Source of the DNA: Bacillota bacterium
GTDB taxonomy: Bacteria > Bacillota > Clostridia > Monoglobales > Firm-18
Assembly (NCBI GenBank): GCA_023228885.1
Contig: JALOAJ010000035.1
Location: forward strand, 1-24,337
Direction: 5' to 3'
DNA: 24,337 nucleotides
Positions within the stretch are counted from its first letter, which is position 1, and each line of letters begins with the position of its first letter. A program made the translations under genes and the position numbers. This document shows, in pieces, positions 16,203-23,264 of this stretch. Under the pieces are notes generated by a model. The model was not told where the DNA came from. It searched no databases and was given only the letters and a program-made list of their open reading frames with translations.

Positions 16203-16245
16203 AATATAATTGTGTTGAAAAAGATACATTTGTGGAGGGTGAAAA

Positions 16246-16743
16246 ATGAGCAGGTCTCGTTTTATTGCATTGGCGGCGGGCATAGCTTCAATATATGCTT
16301 CGCTCACCGTTATGCTTGCGCCGATATCATACGGTACGGTGCAAATACGGGTATCCGAAGCGCTGACGTTGCTTGCCGCTTTTACGCCGGCAGCAATACC
16401 GGGGCTTTTTGTCGGCTGTTTGATTTCCAATATATATATGGGAAACCTCACCGATATAATTTTTGGCAGCCTAACAACCCTTGTTGCCGCTTTTTTAACG
16501 CATAAATTGCGAAAAAGACAATGGCTTGTGCCATTGCCTCCTATTTTGTTAAATGCGGTTGTTGTCGGCTACTATCTGACAGCGCAGCATGGCGGTTTTG
16601 TGTGGATGAACATCCTATCCGTCGGCGCAGGTCAATTTGTTGCATGCTTCATTATTCCCATTTATTTTATTGTAAATTTTGAAAGCGCCAAAATCAAGGT
16701 AAATAAACTGCTAAACCCTGATAATATTCACACCAATGGTTGA
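16246..16743 (+). CDS. queT: QueT-family ECF transporter substrate-binding (S) component
   Basis: 165-aa integral membrane protein of about five segments (roughly 7-27, 35-56, 64-84, 92-110, 122-145). Seen: YGTVQIRVSEALTLLAAF then PAAIPGLFVGCLISN and LTDIIFGSLTTLVAAF, the pattern of the QueT family. Such S components bind a queuosine precursor (prediction from comparative genomics; preQ1 or related) and work with a shared EcfA-EcfA'-EcfT energising module, which is not in this window. GGAGGGTG lies 5 nt before ATG 16246. No preQ1 riboswitch is recognisable upstream, although many queT genes have one, so the substrate is less certain than the family. The 3' end overlaps murA by 33 bp tail to tail. 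Confidence 0.82.
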   Translation: MSRSRFIALAAGIASIYASLTVMLAPISYGTVQIRVSEALTLLAAFTPAAIPGLFVGCLISNIYMGNLTDIIFGSLTTLVAAFLTHKLRKRQWLVPLPPILLNAVVVGYYLTAQHGGFVWMNILSVGAGQFVACFIIPIYFIVNFESAKIKVNKLLNPDNIHTNG

Positions 16744-17973
16744 AAGCTTTTCGTCTAATTTTAAATAACCCCTGTCAATATGTTCTATACCGCTTATTTC
16801 CGTTTCGCCTTCCGATGCAAGCGCAGCCAAAACAAGCGCCGCGCCCCCGCGCAAATCATAAGCCCTAACTTTTGCCCCCGTCAGCGACTTTACGCCTTCG
16901 ATAACCACCGTTCTGCCCTCCGCCTTGATGTTTGCCCCCATCTTGGCAAGTTCGGAAATATGCAAAAATCTGTTTTCAAATATCGTCTCTACAATTATGC
17001 TTGTGCCGCTTGCAACCGTCATTAAAGAGGAAAATGGCGCTTGCATATCGGTGGGAAAGCCGGGGTAAGGCAATGTTTTAATGTCGGCGGCTTTTATTTT
17101 ATCGGCAGCATTTACAGTGATTTGGCTGTCTCCCTCCGTTATCTCGATGCCTGTTTCCCTCATCTTTGCAATCATCGGCTTTAGGTGCCCGGGAATCACA
17201 TTGTTAATTTGTATCTTGCTGTTTGTCATTGCGGCAGCAACGGCATATGTTCCCGCCTCTATTCTGTCGGGAATTACGGTATATCCCTGCCCGTCAAGCT
17301 CTTTTACCCCGCTTATTTTTATTAAATCGGTGCCTGCGCCCGTTATTTGCCCGCCCATGGCGTTAATGAAATTTGCCAAATCTACAATTTCCGGCTCAAT
17401 TGCGGCATTTTCTATAATTGTTTGACCTGTTGCAAGAGATGCCGCCATCATAAGGTTTTCTGTTGCGCCAACGCTTGGAAAATCCAAATATATTACGGCG
17501 CCGGTGAGGTTTTTGCATTTTGCTTCAATAAACCCATGCCCGGTTGAAATTTTGGCGCCAAGCGCATGAAAGCCTTTTAAATGTAAATCAACCGGTCGCA
17601 GCCCGATAGGGCAGCCGCCCGGCATTGATATTTTAACCTTTTTACACCTTGCAAGCAACGGCCCCGCTACTAAAAAAGATGCCCTTATCAATCCGGTATT
17701 TTCGCATTGCGAAACATCGGGATTGAGCTTTTTACAGCTAATCGTAAGCCCCAAACCGCTTGCGCCGCCTTTTGCCGTTGACACCTCGGCGCCCAAGCAT
17801 TTTAAAATGTTACACATGTTTTGTATGTCTGCCAGCGAAGGTATGCCGTATATGGTAGAGCAGCCCTGCGCAAGTAATGTTGCGGCAAGAATGGGCAAAG
17901 ACGAATTTTTTGAACCGTCCACGCTTATGCTGCCTTCAAGGCTGTTTTGCCCAACAATTACAAATTTCGACAT
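16711..17973 (-). CDS. murA: UDP-N-acetylglucosamine 1-carboxyvinyltransferase
   Basis: 420-aa cytoplasmic enzyme that transfers enolpyruvate from PEP to UDP-GlcNAc, the first committed step of peptidoglycan synthesis. Active-site residues are present: K22-N23 (DGSKNSSLP), the catalytic cysteine C121 in PGGCPIGLRPVDLHLKG (the cysteine alkylated by fosfomycin, so a sensitive-type enzyme), the aspartate of FPTDMQAP, and the C-terminal DLRGGAALVLAAL. ATG 17973 is chosen over GTG 17985, which touches the GGGGG of the ribosome binding site. Firmicutes often have two MurA paralogues; this window cannot say which this is. It follows the TPR gene by 123 bp containing a long inverted repeat, so separate regulation is possible. 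Its last 33 bp are antisense to queT. Confidence 0.97.
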   Translation of the reverse strand: MSKFVIVGQNSLEGSISVDGSKNSSLPILAATLLAQGCSTIYGIPSLADIQNMCNILKCLGAEVSTAKGGASGLGLTISCKKLNPDVSQCENTGLIRASFLVAGPLLARCKKVKISMPGGCPIGLRPVDLHLKGFHALGAKISTGHGFIEAKCKNLTGAVIYLDFPSVGATENLMMAASLATGQTIIENAAIEPEIVDLANFINAMGGQITGAGTDLIKISGVKELDGQGYTVIPDRIEAGTYAVAAAMTNSKIQINNVIPGHLKPMIAKMRETGIEITEGDSQITVNAADKIKAADIKTLPYPGFPTDMQAPFSSLMTVASGTSIIVETIFENRFLHISELAKMGANIKAEGRTVVIEGVKSLTGAKVRAYDLRGGAALVLAALASEGETEISGIEHIDRGYLKLDEKLSTIGVNIIRV

Positions 17974-18000
17974 AAAAAAATACACCCCCGCAATTTTATA

Positions 18001-18047
18001 GTAACAATTTTGGGGATATTAACATCCCCTATAATCAAAATTATTAC
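18001..18047 (-). promoter_or_regulatory. Long imperfect inverted repeat upstream of murA
   Basis: Nested arms: GTAA (18001-18004) with TTAC (18044-18047), AATTTT (18006-18011) with AAAATT (18037-18042), GGGGAT (18012-18017) with ATCCCC (18024-18029), loop ATTAAC. One side has a 7-nt bulge. It ends 27 nt before the murA start and is not followed by a U-run, so it is not a terminator for the TPR gene. It could be a leader hairpin or operator for murA. Confidence 0.5.
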
Positions 18048-18096
18048 CTTGCGGGCAAATGTTTATTCCATGCAATTATTTGATATTTTTAAATAT

Positions 18097-18837
18097 TTAT
18101 TCGTTAGAGGGGGTGTTTTGCAAATCAGCTAAAAATTCGGATATTTCTTGTTTATTTATCATTGTTAAAAAAGAAAATTCGGAATTTAAAGCTTTTTGCG
18201 CCATCTCAATGCCTTTTTCCGCATTGCCTGTTTCGGCAAGCAAGCATGCGTAACCGTAATACGCCTCGGGAAAGGTTGGGTTCATTTCAAGCAGCTTTTC
18301 GTAAAATTCCTTTGATTTTTCAAATTCGCCGCATTTATAATATGTGTAAGCCAAATTATCTATAATAATTGCATTTGTATCGTTGTATTCATACGCCTCA
18401 AGGTTAAATTCAAGCGCCTTGCTTAAATTGCCGTTATAAATATACATGTACCCCAAACTGCCGTAAACAGAAGTTGTCGGAGTGTTTTGCACAACCTCCT
18501 CAAGCATTTCTATTGCGGCGTCCACCTCGCCCCTTTTCCAAAAGACAAGAGCGTATGCGCCTTTTAGCTGAAACTTTTGCGGGGCGGTCAAACGCTCCAT
18601 TGATAAAAGGGCAAACAATTTATTTGCCTTGTCAATGTCACCGTCTTTTAGCAACAAATACGCATTTGTAAGTTTGTTGTTAAAGCTCATGCCGCCTAAC
18701 TTTGCCGCAATGTCATACCATTTTTTCCAAGATACGGTTTTGCCGCGCGCATATAAAAGTTTTGCTATCGCGGAGCATAAATCCCCTCTTTTCCAAATTA
18801 GCAAAACAACAACCAAAATCAATAATATTTTTACCAT
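18097..18837 (-). CDS. Membrane-anchored tetratricopeptide repeat protein
   Basis: 246-aa protein starting MVKILLILVVVLLIWKRG, a single N-terminal transmembrane helix (about residues 3-17) with basic residues after it, so the rest may be cytoplasmic. From about residue 55 helical hairpins of TPR type repeat about every 34 residues; the clearest reads CGEFEKSKEFYEKLLEMNP followed by FPEAYYGYACLLAETGNAEK. TPRs bind proteins; no catalytic domain is visible, so this is likely a scaffold. GAGG is 7 nt before ATG 18837; a GTG at 18843 overlaps it and is rejected. It lies 33 bp after argJ and upstream of murA, so it is probably co-transcribed with glyS and argJ. A role in envelope assembly is suggested only by murA's proximity. 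Confidence 0.85.
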   Translation of the reverse strand: MVKILLILVVVLLIWKRGDLCSAIAKLLYARGKTVSWKKWYDIAAKLGGMSFNNKLTNAYLLLKDGDIDKANKLFALLSMERLTAPQKFQLKGAYALVFWKRGEVDAAIEMLEEVVQNTPTTSVYGSLGYMYIYNGNLSKALEFNLEAYEYNDTNAIIIDNLAYTYYKCGEFEKSKEFYEKLLEMNPTFPEAYYGYACLLAETGNAEKGIEMAQKALNSEFSFLTMINKQEISEFLADLQNTPSNE

Positions 18838-18870
18838 GCCCACACCTCGTTATACATTACATACCCACAT

Positions 18871-20076
18871 TTATGAGCGGTAGCTTCCGTTTATTTTAAT
18901 ATAGTCATATGATAAATCACAAGTCAATATTTTATCCGAGAAGCCACCCTCATTAAGGTTTATTCTTATTGTTATTTCTTTTTGCGAAAGTATCTTTTTT
19001 GCTTTTTCTTCATTAAAAGCAATGGCGGCCCCGTTTGAGCAAACCTTCAGCCCGCCGATGTAAATATCAATAAAATTCGGGTTGAATATCGCCCCGGAAT
19101 ATCCCGCCGCAGTAATTATCCTTCCCCAGTTTGCGTCCTCGCCGAAAATTGCTGTTTTTACCAACGGCGATTTTGCAACCGCATACAGTATTTTTTCTGC
19201 ATCATGTTGGGTTTTTGCACCATCTACAATAATCTCAACAAGTTTTGTTGCTCCCTCGCCGTCTTTTACAATAGCTTTCGCCAAATAATCGCAAACCATG
19301 CCGAGCGCCTTTTTAAAGCTTGCATATCCTTGGCTGTCTTTATCATCTATAACGCCGTTGCCCGCCGCCTTGTTTGACAGCAAAACAACCATATCGCAAA
19401 CGCTGGTATCTCCGTCAACCGAAATTCTGTTAAAACTAAGGTTTACCGCTTCCTTAAAAGCCATATCCATGAGTGTTTGCGTAATATTGATATCGGTCGT
19501 TATAACCCCAATCATTGTTGCCATGTTGGGGTGAATCATGCCGGAGCCCTTTGCCATCCCGCCCACACGAACTTTTATTCCGTTTGTTTCAGTTTCAACC
19601 GCAAACTCTTTTGTTACGGTATCGGTTGTTAAAATAGCTTGCGCGGCATCATGCCCGCCGCTATTTGATAAAGAATCTATTGCGGTTTTAATCCCCGATT
19701 TAAGCGCCTTAATATTAAGCGGTTGCCCTATTACTCCGGTTGAATTAAATAAAACTTCATGCGGTTTGCAATTTAGCAATTCCGCTGTAAGGGACGCGAC
19801 CGCAATTGCATCCGCTTTGCCTTGTTCACCCACGCAAGCATTGGCATTGCCGCTGTTTATTACAATGGCTTTAGCGCTGTTTCGGCTTGCATGCTCCATC
19901 GTCATTAAAAGGGAATGTCCTTTGACAACATTTTTTGTAAAAACGCCCGAAACAGCGCAAAGGCTATCGGAGCACACCAATGCGACATCACGGCTGCCGT
20001 CTTTTTTTATACCGCAGGCAACGCCCGAAGCGCTAAAGCCAATCGGGGCGGTAACCCCGCCTTTTATTATATTCAT
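18871..20076 (-). CDS. argJ: Bifunctional ornithine acetyltransferase / N-acetylglutamate synthase
   Basis: 401-aa enzyme of arginine biosynthesis. It moves the acetyl group from N-acetylornithine to glutamate and, in bifunctional forms, also makes N-acetylglutamate from acetyl-CoA. The proprotein cleaves itself between A186 and T187 (GMIHPNMATMIG), giving two chains with T187 as the nucleophile. Other family motifs: INSGNANAC at 73-81, STGVIG at 112-117 and DGDTSVCD. Full length, with an intact cleavage site. ATG 20076 is chosen because AGGCGG, overlapping the glyS stop, is 8 nt upstream; GTG 20085 lies inside that site. It starts 12 bp after glyS, suggesting coupled translation. No other arg gene is in the window. 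Mono- versus bifunctional activity cannot be told from sequence alone. Confidence 0.96.
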   Translation of the reverse strand: MNIIKGGVTAPIGFSASGVACGIKKDGSRDVALVCSDSLCAVSGVFTKNVVKGHSLLMTMEHASRNSAKAIVINSGNANACVGEQGKADAIAVASLTAELLNCKPHEVLFNSTGVIGQPLNIKALKSGIKTAIDSLSNSGGHDAAQAILTTDTVTKEFAVETETNGIKVRVGGMAKGSGMIHPNMATMIGVITTDINITQTLMDMAFKEAVNLSFNRISVDGDTSVCDMVVLLSNKAAGNGVIDDKDSQGYASFKKALGMVCDYLAKAIVKDGEGATKLVEIIVDGAKTQHDAEKILYAVAKSPLVKTAIFGEDANWGRIITAAGYSGAIFNPNFIDIYIGGLKVCSNGAAIAFNEEKAKKILSQKEITIRINLNEGGFSDKILTCDLSYDYIKINGSYRS

Positions 20077-20088
20077 ATGCAGCACCGC

Positions 20089-21465
20089 CTAATACACAAG
20101 CCTTTTTGAAATATATTCGTTAAGCCCGCTAATCGAAACCCTTTCTTGCTCCATTGAATCGCGGTCGCGCACCGTAACGCAGTTATCGGTATCCGTTTCA
20201 AAATCCACCGTAATGCAAAGGGGCGTACCGATTTCGTCATGACGGCGATAACGCTTGCCGATACTGCCCGCGTCATCATAATCACACATAAAATGTTTTG
20301 ACAGTTCGGCATACAGCTCAAATGCTTTGTCTCCCAATTTTTTTGAAAGGGGGAAAACAGCCGCCTTAATCGGTGCAATAGCAGGATGAAAGCGCATAAC
20401 CACCCTTATGTCGCCGTTCCCGACATCCTCCTCGTCGTACGCCTCTGTTATAAGCGCAAGGGTGACACGGTCTGTACCAAGCGAAGGCTCAATTACATGC
20501 GGCACATACTTTTCATTTGTTACCGGGTCGTGATACTCCATCGATTCGCCCGAATGTGCGCTGTGCGCATTCAAATCAAAATCGGTACGGTCGGCAATTC
20601 CCCAAAGCTCGCCCCAGCCGAACGGGAAAAGATATTCAAAATCGGTGGTGGCGTTTGAATAATGCGACAGTTCTTCTTTTTCATGGTCACGCAAACGAAG
20701 GTTTTGTTCCTTGACGCCAAGCCCCAACAGCCAATTTTTGCAATAATCTTTCCAATAGGCGAACCACTCTAAATTTTCACCCGGTTTGCAGAAAAATTCA
20801 AGTTCCATTTGTTCAAACTCACGCGTTCTGAAGGTGAAGTTGCCCGGAGTGATTTCATTTCTGAACGCCTTTCCGATTTGCCCCACACCAAAAGGTATCT
20901 TTTTCCGTGTTGTTCTTGCAATGTTTTTAAAATTTACAAATATGCCTTGCGCCGTTTCGGGGCGCAGGTATATTTCATTTTGCGCATCCTCGGTAACGCC
21001 TTGAAATGTTTTGAACATAAGATTAAATTTTCTTATGTCGGTAAAATCCGATTGCTTGCAGTTTGGGCACGGAACTTTGTTTTCCTTTATATATTGCGTC
21101 ATTTGTTCGTCTGTCCAGCCGTCGGCGGACGTTTCGCCAAAATCTTCTATCAGCTTATCCGCCCTATGGCGTGTTTTACATTGCCGGCAGTCCATAAGCG
21201 GGTCTGCAAAGCCCCCTATATGCCCCGAGGCAACCCATGTTTGCGGGTTCATTAAAATTGCGCTATCCAGCCCAACATTGTATTGGTTTTCCTGGATAAA
21301 CTTTTTCCACCATGCCCGCTTAATATTGTTTTTAAGCTCTGTTCCCAACGGCCCGTAATCCCATGTATTTGCAAGCCCGCCGTAAATTTCAGAACCGGGG
21401 TAAATAAAGCCCCTGCCTTTGCATAATGCAACTATTTTATCCATTGTCTTTTGAGAGTTTAACAT
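20089..21465 (-). CDS. glyQS: Glycyl-tRNA synthetase, single-chain class II type
   Basis: 458-aa dimeric class IIa synthetase that charges tRNA-Gly. This is the alpha2 form (also called glyS/glyQS), not the alpha2-beta2 form of many bacteria. Motif 1 region ANTWDYGPLGTELKNNIKR; two CxxC pairs (CRQC at 93-96 and CPNC further on) form the likely zinc ribbon insertion; motif 2 FRNEITPGNFTFRTREFEQ; motif 3 EPSLGTDRVTLALI; then a C-terminal anticodon-binding domain. ATG 21465 has AGGGGGG 5-6 nt upstream and gives the normal N-terminus (KTMDKIVALCKGRGFIYPG); the frame continues upstream only as non-family sequence. It has its own promoter and a leader of about 20 nt, with no T-box. First gene of the glyS-argJ-TPR series. 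Confidence 0.97.
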   Translation of the reverse strand: MLNSQKTMDKIVALCKGRGFIYPGSEIYGGLANTWDYGPLGTELKNNIKRAWWKKFIQENQYNVGLDSAILMNPQTWVASGHIGGFADPLMDCRQCKTRHRADKLIEDFGETSADGWTDEQMTQYIKENKVPCPNCKQSDFTDIRKFNLMFKTFQGVTEDAQNEIYLRPETAQGIFVNFKNIARTTRKKIPFGVGQIGKAFRNEITPGNFTFRTREFEQMELEFFCKPGENLEWFAYWKDYCKNWLLGLGVKEQNLRLRDHEKEELSHYSNATTDFEYLFPFGWGELWGIADRTDFDLNAHSAHSGESMEYHDPVTNEKYVPHVIEPSLGTDRVTLALITEAYDEEDVGNGDIRVVMRFHPAIAPIKAAVFPLSKKLGDKAFELYAELSKHFMCDYDDAGSIGKRYRRHDEIGTPLCITVDFETDTDNCVTVRDRDSMEQERVSISGLNEYISKRLVY

Positions 21466-21492
21466 ATTGGCCCCCCTGTCGTTATATATTAT

Positions 21493-21521
21493 ATTATTAC
21501 TAATTATTTGCAGATTGTCAA
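21493..21521 (-). promoter_or_regulatory. Promoter of the glyS-argJ series
   Basis: Perfect -35 TTGACA (21516-21521), 17-nt spacer, -10 AATAAT (21493-21498, 5 of 6). Start near 21486, leaving only about 20 nt to the glyS start. The region is shared with the start of the divergent YkvI-family gene. Confidence 0.68.
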
Positions 21522-21549
21522 TAGAAATAATAAAAGGATGTTGAATAAT

Positions 21550-22620
21550 TTGAAAGATTGGCAAAAAGCGGCGCTGGTTTATATAGGAACCGTTATAGGC
21601 GCGGGGTTTGCGTCCGGACAGGAAATTCTCCGTTTTTTTGTTGTATACGGAAAAGAAAGCTTTTGGGGAATAGCAATAAGCGGCGTTTTGTTTGGGCTTA
21701 TCGTATCGTGCGTGTTATGCAAAACATACGAAAAAAAAATTCAGGGCGCCGACGAATATTATGCCGACATTGCCGGCAACACAGTAACCGCCCTTTTAAA
21801 TCTTGTTGTTTCATTATTTATGTTTTCTTCATTTTGCGTTATGAATGCAGGCAGCGGCGCATTATTTAACGAACAATTAAACCTGCCGGCATGGCTTGGG
21901 ATATTAGTAATGTGTTTGCTGTGCGCATTTATTTTTTTAAAGGACATTTCCGGCATTGTCGGGCTAAACTCTATATTCACGCCCCTAATGATACTGGGAA
22001 TATTGTTTTTGGGGGCATATGTTTTTGTAACAAAAAAAACGCTGCACACATTGTCATGCCACGGAATATTTCAAAATTGGTTCATATCTTGCATGGTTTA
22101 CATAAGCTACAACACCCTTACAACCGTTCCCGTTATGTCGGCGCTCGGCAAGCTGATACATAAAAAATCCGATGCTATAAAAGCAGGGGTGATGTGCGGT
22201 ATTACATTATTTGCGTTATCGGCTGTTTTGTGGTTTGTGTTATCAACCAGAACCAAATGGTCAATGCAACTGCCAATCCTGCATGCCATGGCAGGGATAA
22301 GCAAAGCGGCAAACATACTCTACATACCCGTATTATACATAGCAATGCTAACAACAGCGGTGTCAAGCGGCTTTGGGGTGATAAAGACAATTAACGCCCG
22401 TTTCAATATAAACGGATTATTTATAATAGCTGTCATGTGCGCTCTTGCGGCGATTATTTCGCTTTCGGGGTTTTCGCAGTTGGTGGAAAAACTTTATTCC
22501 CTTTTCGGTGTGGCAGGTTTGGGTGTGCTGGTAATTGTTTTAATCGACGGAATTAAATATTTATCGATAGGAAAACCGAGAAAAAGCAAAGAAAAACGCA
22601 AAAAACGCTCGAATTATTAA
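21550..22620 (+). CDS. YkvI-family membrane protein, transporter-like
   Basis: About 356-aa polytopic membrane protein with some ten hydrophobic segments and a basic C-terminal tail (KPRKSKEKRKKR). The N-terminal motif VYIGTVIGAGFASGQEILRF is the hallmark of the YkvI family, thought to share the LeuT/APC fold of secondary amino-acid transporters; substrate unknown. The start is uncertain. AAAAGG (21532-21537) abuts ATG 21538 with no spacing but lies about 11 nt before TTG 21550, which gives MKDWQKAALVYIGT; TTG is preferred and the ATG would add four residues. An even earlier TTG at 21508 lies in the divergent promoter of glyS. No clear promoter or terminator of its own is seen. Confidence 0.85.
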   Translation: MKDWQKAALVYIGTVIGAGFASGQEILRFFVVYGKESFWGIAISGVLFGLIVSCVLCKTYEKKIQGADEYYADIAGNTVTALLNLVVSLFMFSSFCVMNAGSGALFNEQLNLPAWLGILVMCLLCAFIFLKDISGIVGLNSIFTPLMILGILFLGAYVFVTKKTLHTLSCHGIFQNWFISCMVYISYNTLTTVPVMSALGKLIHKKSDAIKAGVMCGITLFALSAVLWFVLSTRTKWSMQLPILHAMAGISKAANILYIPVLYIAMLTTAVSSGFGVIKTINARFNINGLFIIAVMCALAAIISLSGFSQLVEKLYSLFGVAGLGVLVIVLIDGIKYLSIGKPRKSKEKRKKRSNY

Positions 22621-22641
22621 GCTATATTAAGCATATGGCAG

Positions 22642-22670
22642 TTGAAACACTTATAAAATTAGTGTATAGT
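22642..22670 (+). promoter_or_regulatory. Promoter of tRNA-Pro
   Basis: -35 TTGAAA (22642-22647), 17-nt spacer, -10 TATAGT (22665-22670). Predicted start near 22677, ten bases before the tRNA. Confidence 0.72.
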
Positions 22671-22686
22671 AAATAATGCTGCACAT

Positions 22687-22763
22687 CGGGGTTTGGCGCA
22701 GTTTGGTAGCGCACTTGGTTTGGGACCAAGGGGCCACAGGTTCGAATCCTGTAACCCCGACCA
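22687..22763 (+). tRNA. tRNA-Pro (anticodon UGG)
   Basis: Complete cloverleaf with encoded CCA (22761-22763). Acceptor CGGGGTT pairs with AACCCCG; anticodon stem CTTGG/CCAAG encloses loop TTTGGGA with anticodon TGG; the T loop is GTTCGAATC. UGG reads most or all proline codons by wobble. Confidence 0.97.
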
Positions 22764-22856
22764 TAGGTATTACCCGTCTATTTCGCTTTTAGTTTGTTGT
22801 ATGGGGTGGGGTTATCGCCCGAAATCAACACCTAAAAAACAAAAACGCAAAAACGG

Positions 22857-22885
22857 TTGACAACTGCATTGGGCTATGTTATACT
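22857..22885 (+). promoter_or_regulatory. Promoter of tRNA-Thr and tRNA-Tyr
   Basis: Perfect -35 TTGACA (22857-22862), 17-nt spacer, -10 TATACT (22880-22885) preceded by TGT (extended -10). Start near 22892, about 35 nt before tRNA-Thr. tRNA-Tyr, 47 nt after tRNA-Thr, has no better promoter of its own, so both are likely on one transcript. Confidence 0.82.
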
Positions 22886-22926
22886 AACTTTCTGATTGCG
22901 GTTTCATGTCTTTTAGAGTTAAAAGC

Positions 22927-23002
22927 GCTGGTGTAGCTCAATTGGCAGAGCAGCTGATTTGTAATCAGCAGGTTGCGGGTTCGAGTCCCATCACCAGCTC
23001 CA
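22927..23002 (+). tRNA. tRNA-Thr (anticodon UGU)
   Basis: Complete cloverleaf with encoded CCA. Acceptor GCTGGTG pairs with CACCAGC; anticodon stem GCTGA/TCAGC encloses TTTGTAA with anticodon TGT; T loop GTTCGAGTC. Confidence 0.97.
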
Positions 23003-23049
23003 ATTGTATCTTTACAAAAAATATATAATCACGCAATGCGTGCAAACAT

Positions 23050-23134
23050 GGAGGGGTGCCCGAGTGGCTAAAGGGGGCAGACTGTAAATCTGTTGTCAAC
23101 GACTTCGATGGTTCGAATCCATCTCCCTCCACCA
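23050..23134 (+). tRNA. tRNA-Tyr (anticodon GUA)
   Basis: Class II tRNA with long variable arm (around 23093-23106) and encoded CCA. Acceptor GGAGGGG pairs with TCCCTCC (one G-U); anticodon loop CTGTAAA with GTA. A small hairpin CACGC/GCGTG (23030-23042) just upstream may help separate it from tRNA-Thr during processing. Confidence 0.96.
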
Positions 23135-23141
23135 ACTTATC

Positions 23142-23173
23142 TTATGCGCCCTATTATAAAATGGGGCGCATAA
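23142..23173. other. Hairpin after tRNA-Tyr, possible 3' end of the tRNA transcript
   Basis: A 10-bp stem (23142-23151 with 23164-23173) and a 12-nt AT-rich loop, 8 nt after the tRNA CCA. Neither strand has a U-run behind it, so intrinsic termination is doubtful; it may protect the 3' end or act with Rho. Confidence 0.45.
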
Positions 23174-23223
23174 ATTAAGTAATAAGGTATAAATCGGCCT
23201 GTAAATAGTGATTTATTTGGCTT

Positions 23224-23248
23224 TTTGCCTCCTGCATGTTGGGGCAAA
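23224..23248 (+). other. Stem-loop in the leader of the LCP gene
   Basis: TTTGCCTC (23224-23231) pairs with GGGGCAAA (23241-23248) with one G-U wobble; loop of 9 nt. It ends a few bases before the AGAGGG ribosome binding site, so it could influence translation. No promoter for the gene is evident in 23135-23264. Confidence 0.35.
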
Positions 23249-23264
23249 TGTAAAGAGGGATAAG

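Noticed and set aside
8179..21550. Shared string TGTTGAATAATT at about 8179 and 21539 as a dispersed repeat
   Set aside because: Only about 12 AT-rich bases match and the flanks differ; chance is likely.
21466..21564. 33-residue N-terminal extension of glycyl-tRNA synthetase
   Set aside because: It would be encoded across the promoter and leader. The ATG at 21465 has its own ribosome binding site and the normal family N-terminus.
22764..22856. Terminator or small gene between tRNA-Pro and the tRNA-Thr promoter
   Set aside because: There is a G-rich stretch but no convincing stem with a T-run and no frame with a start signal.
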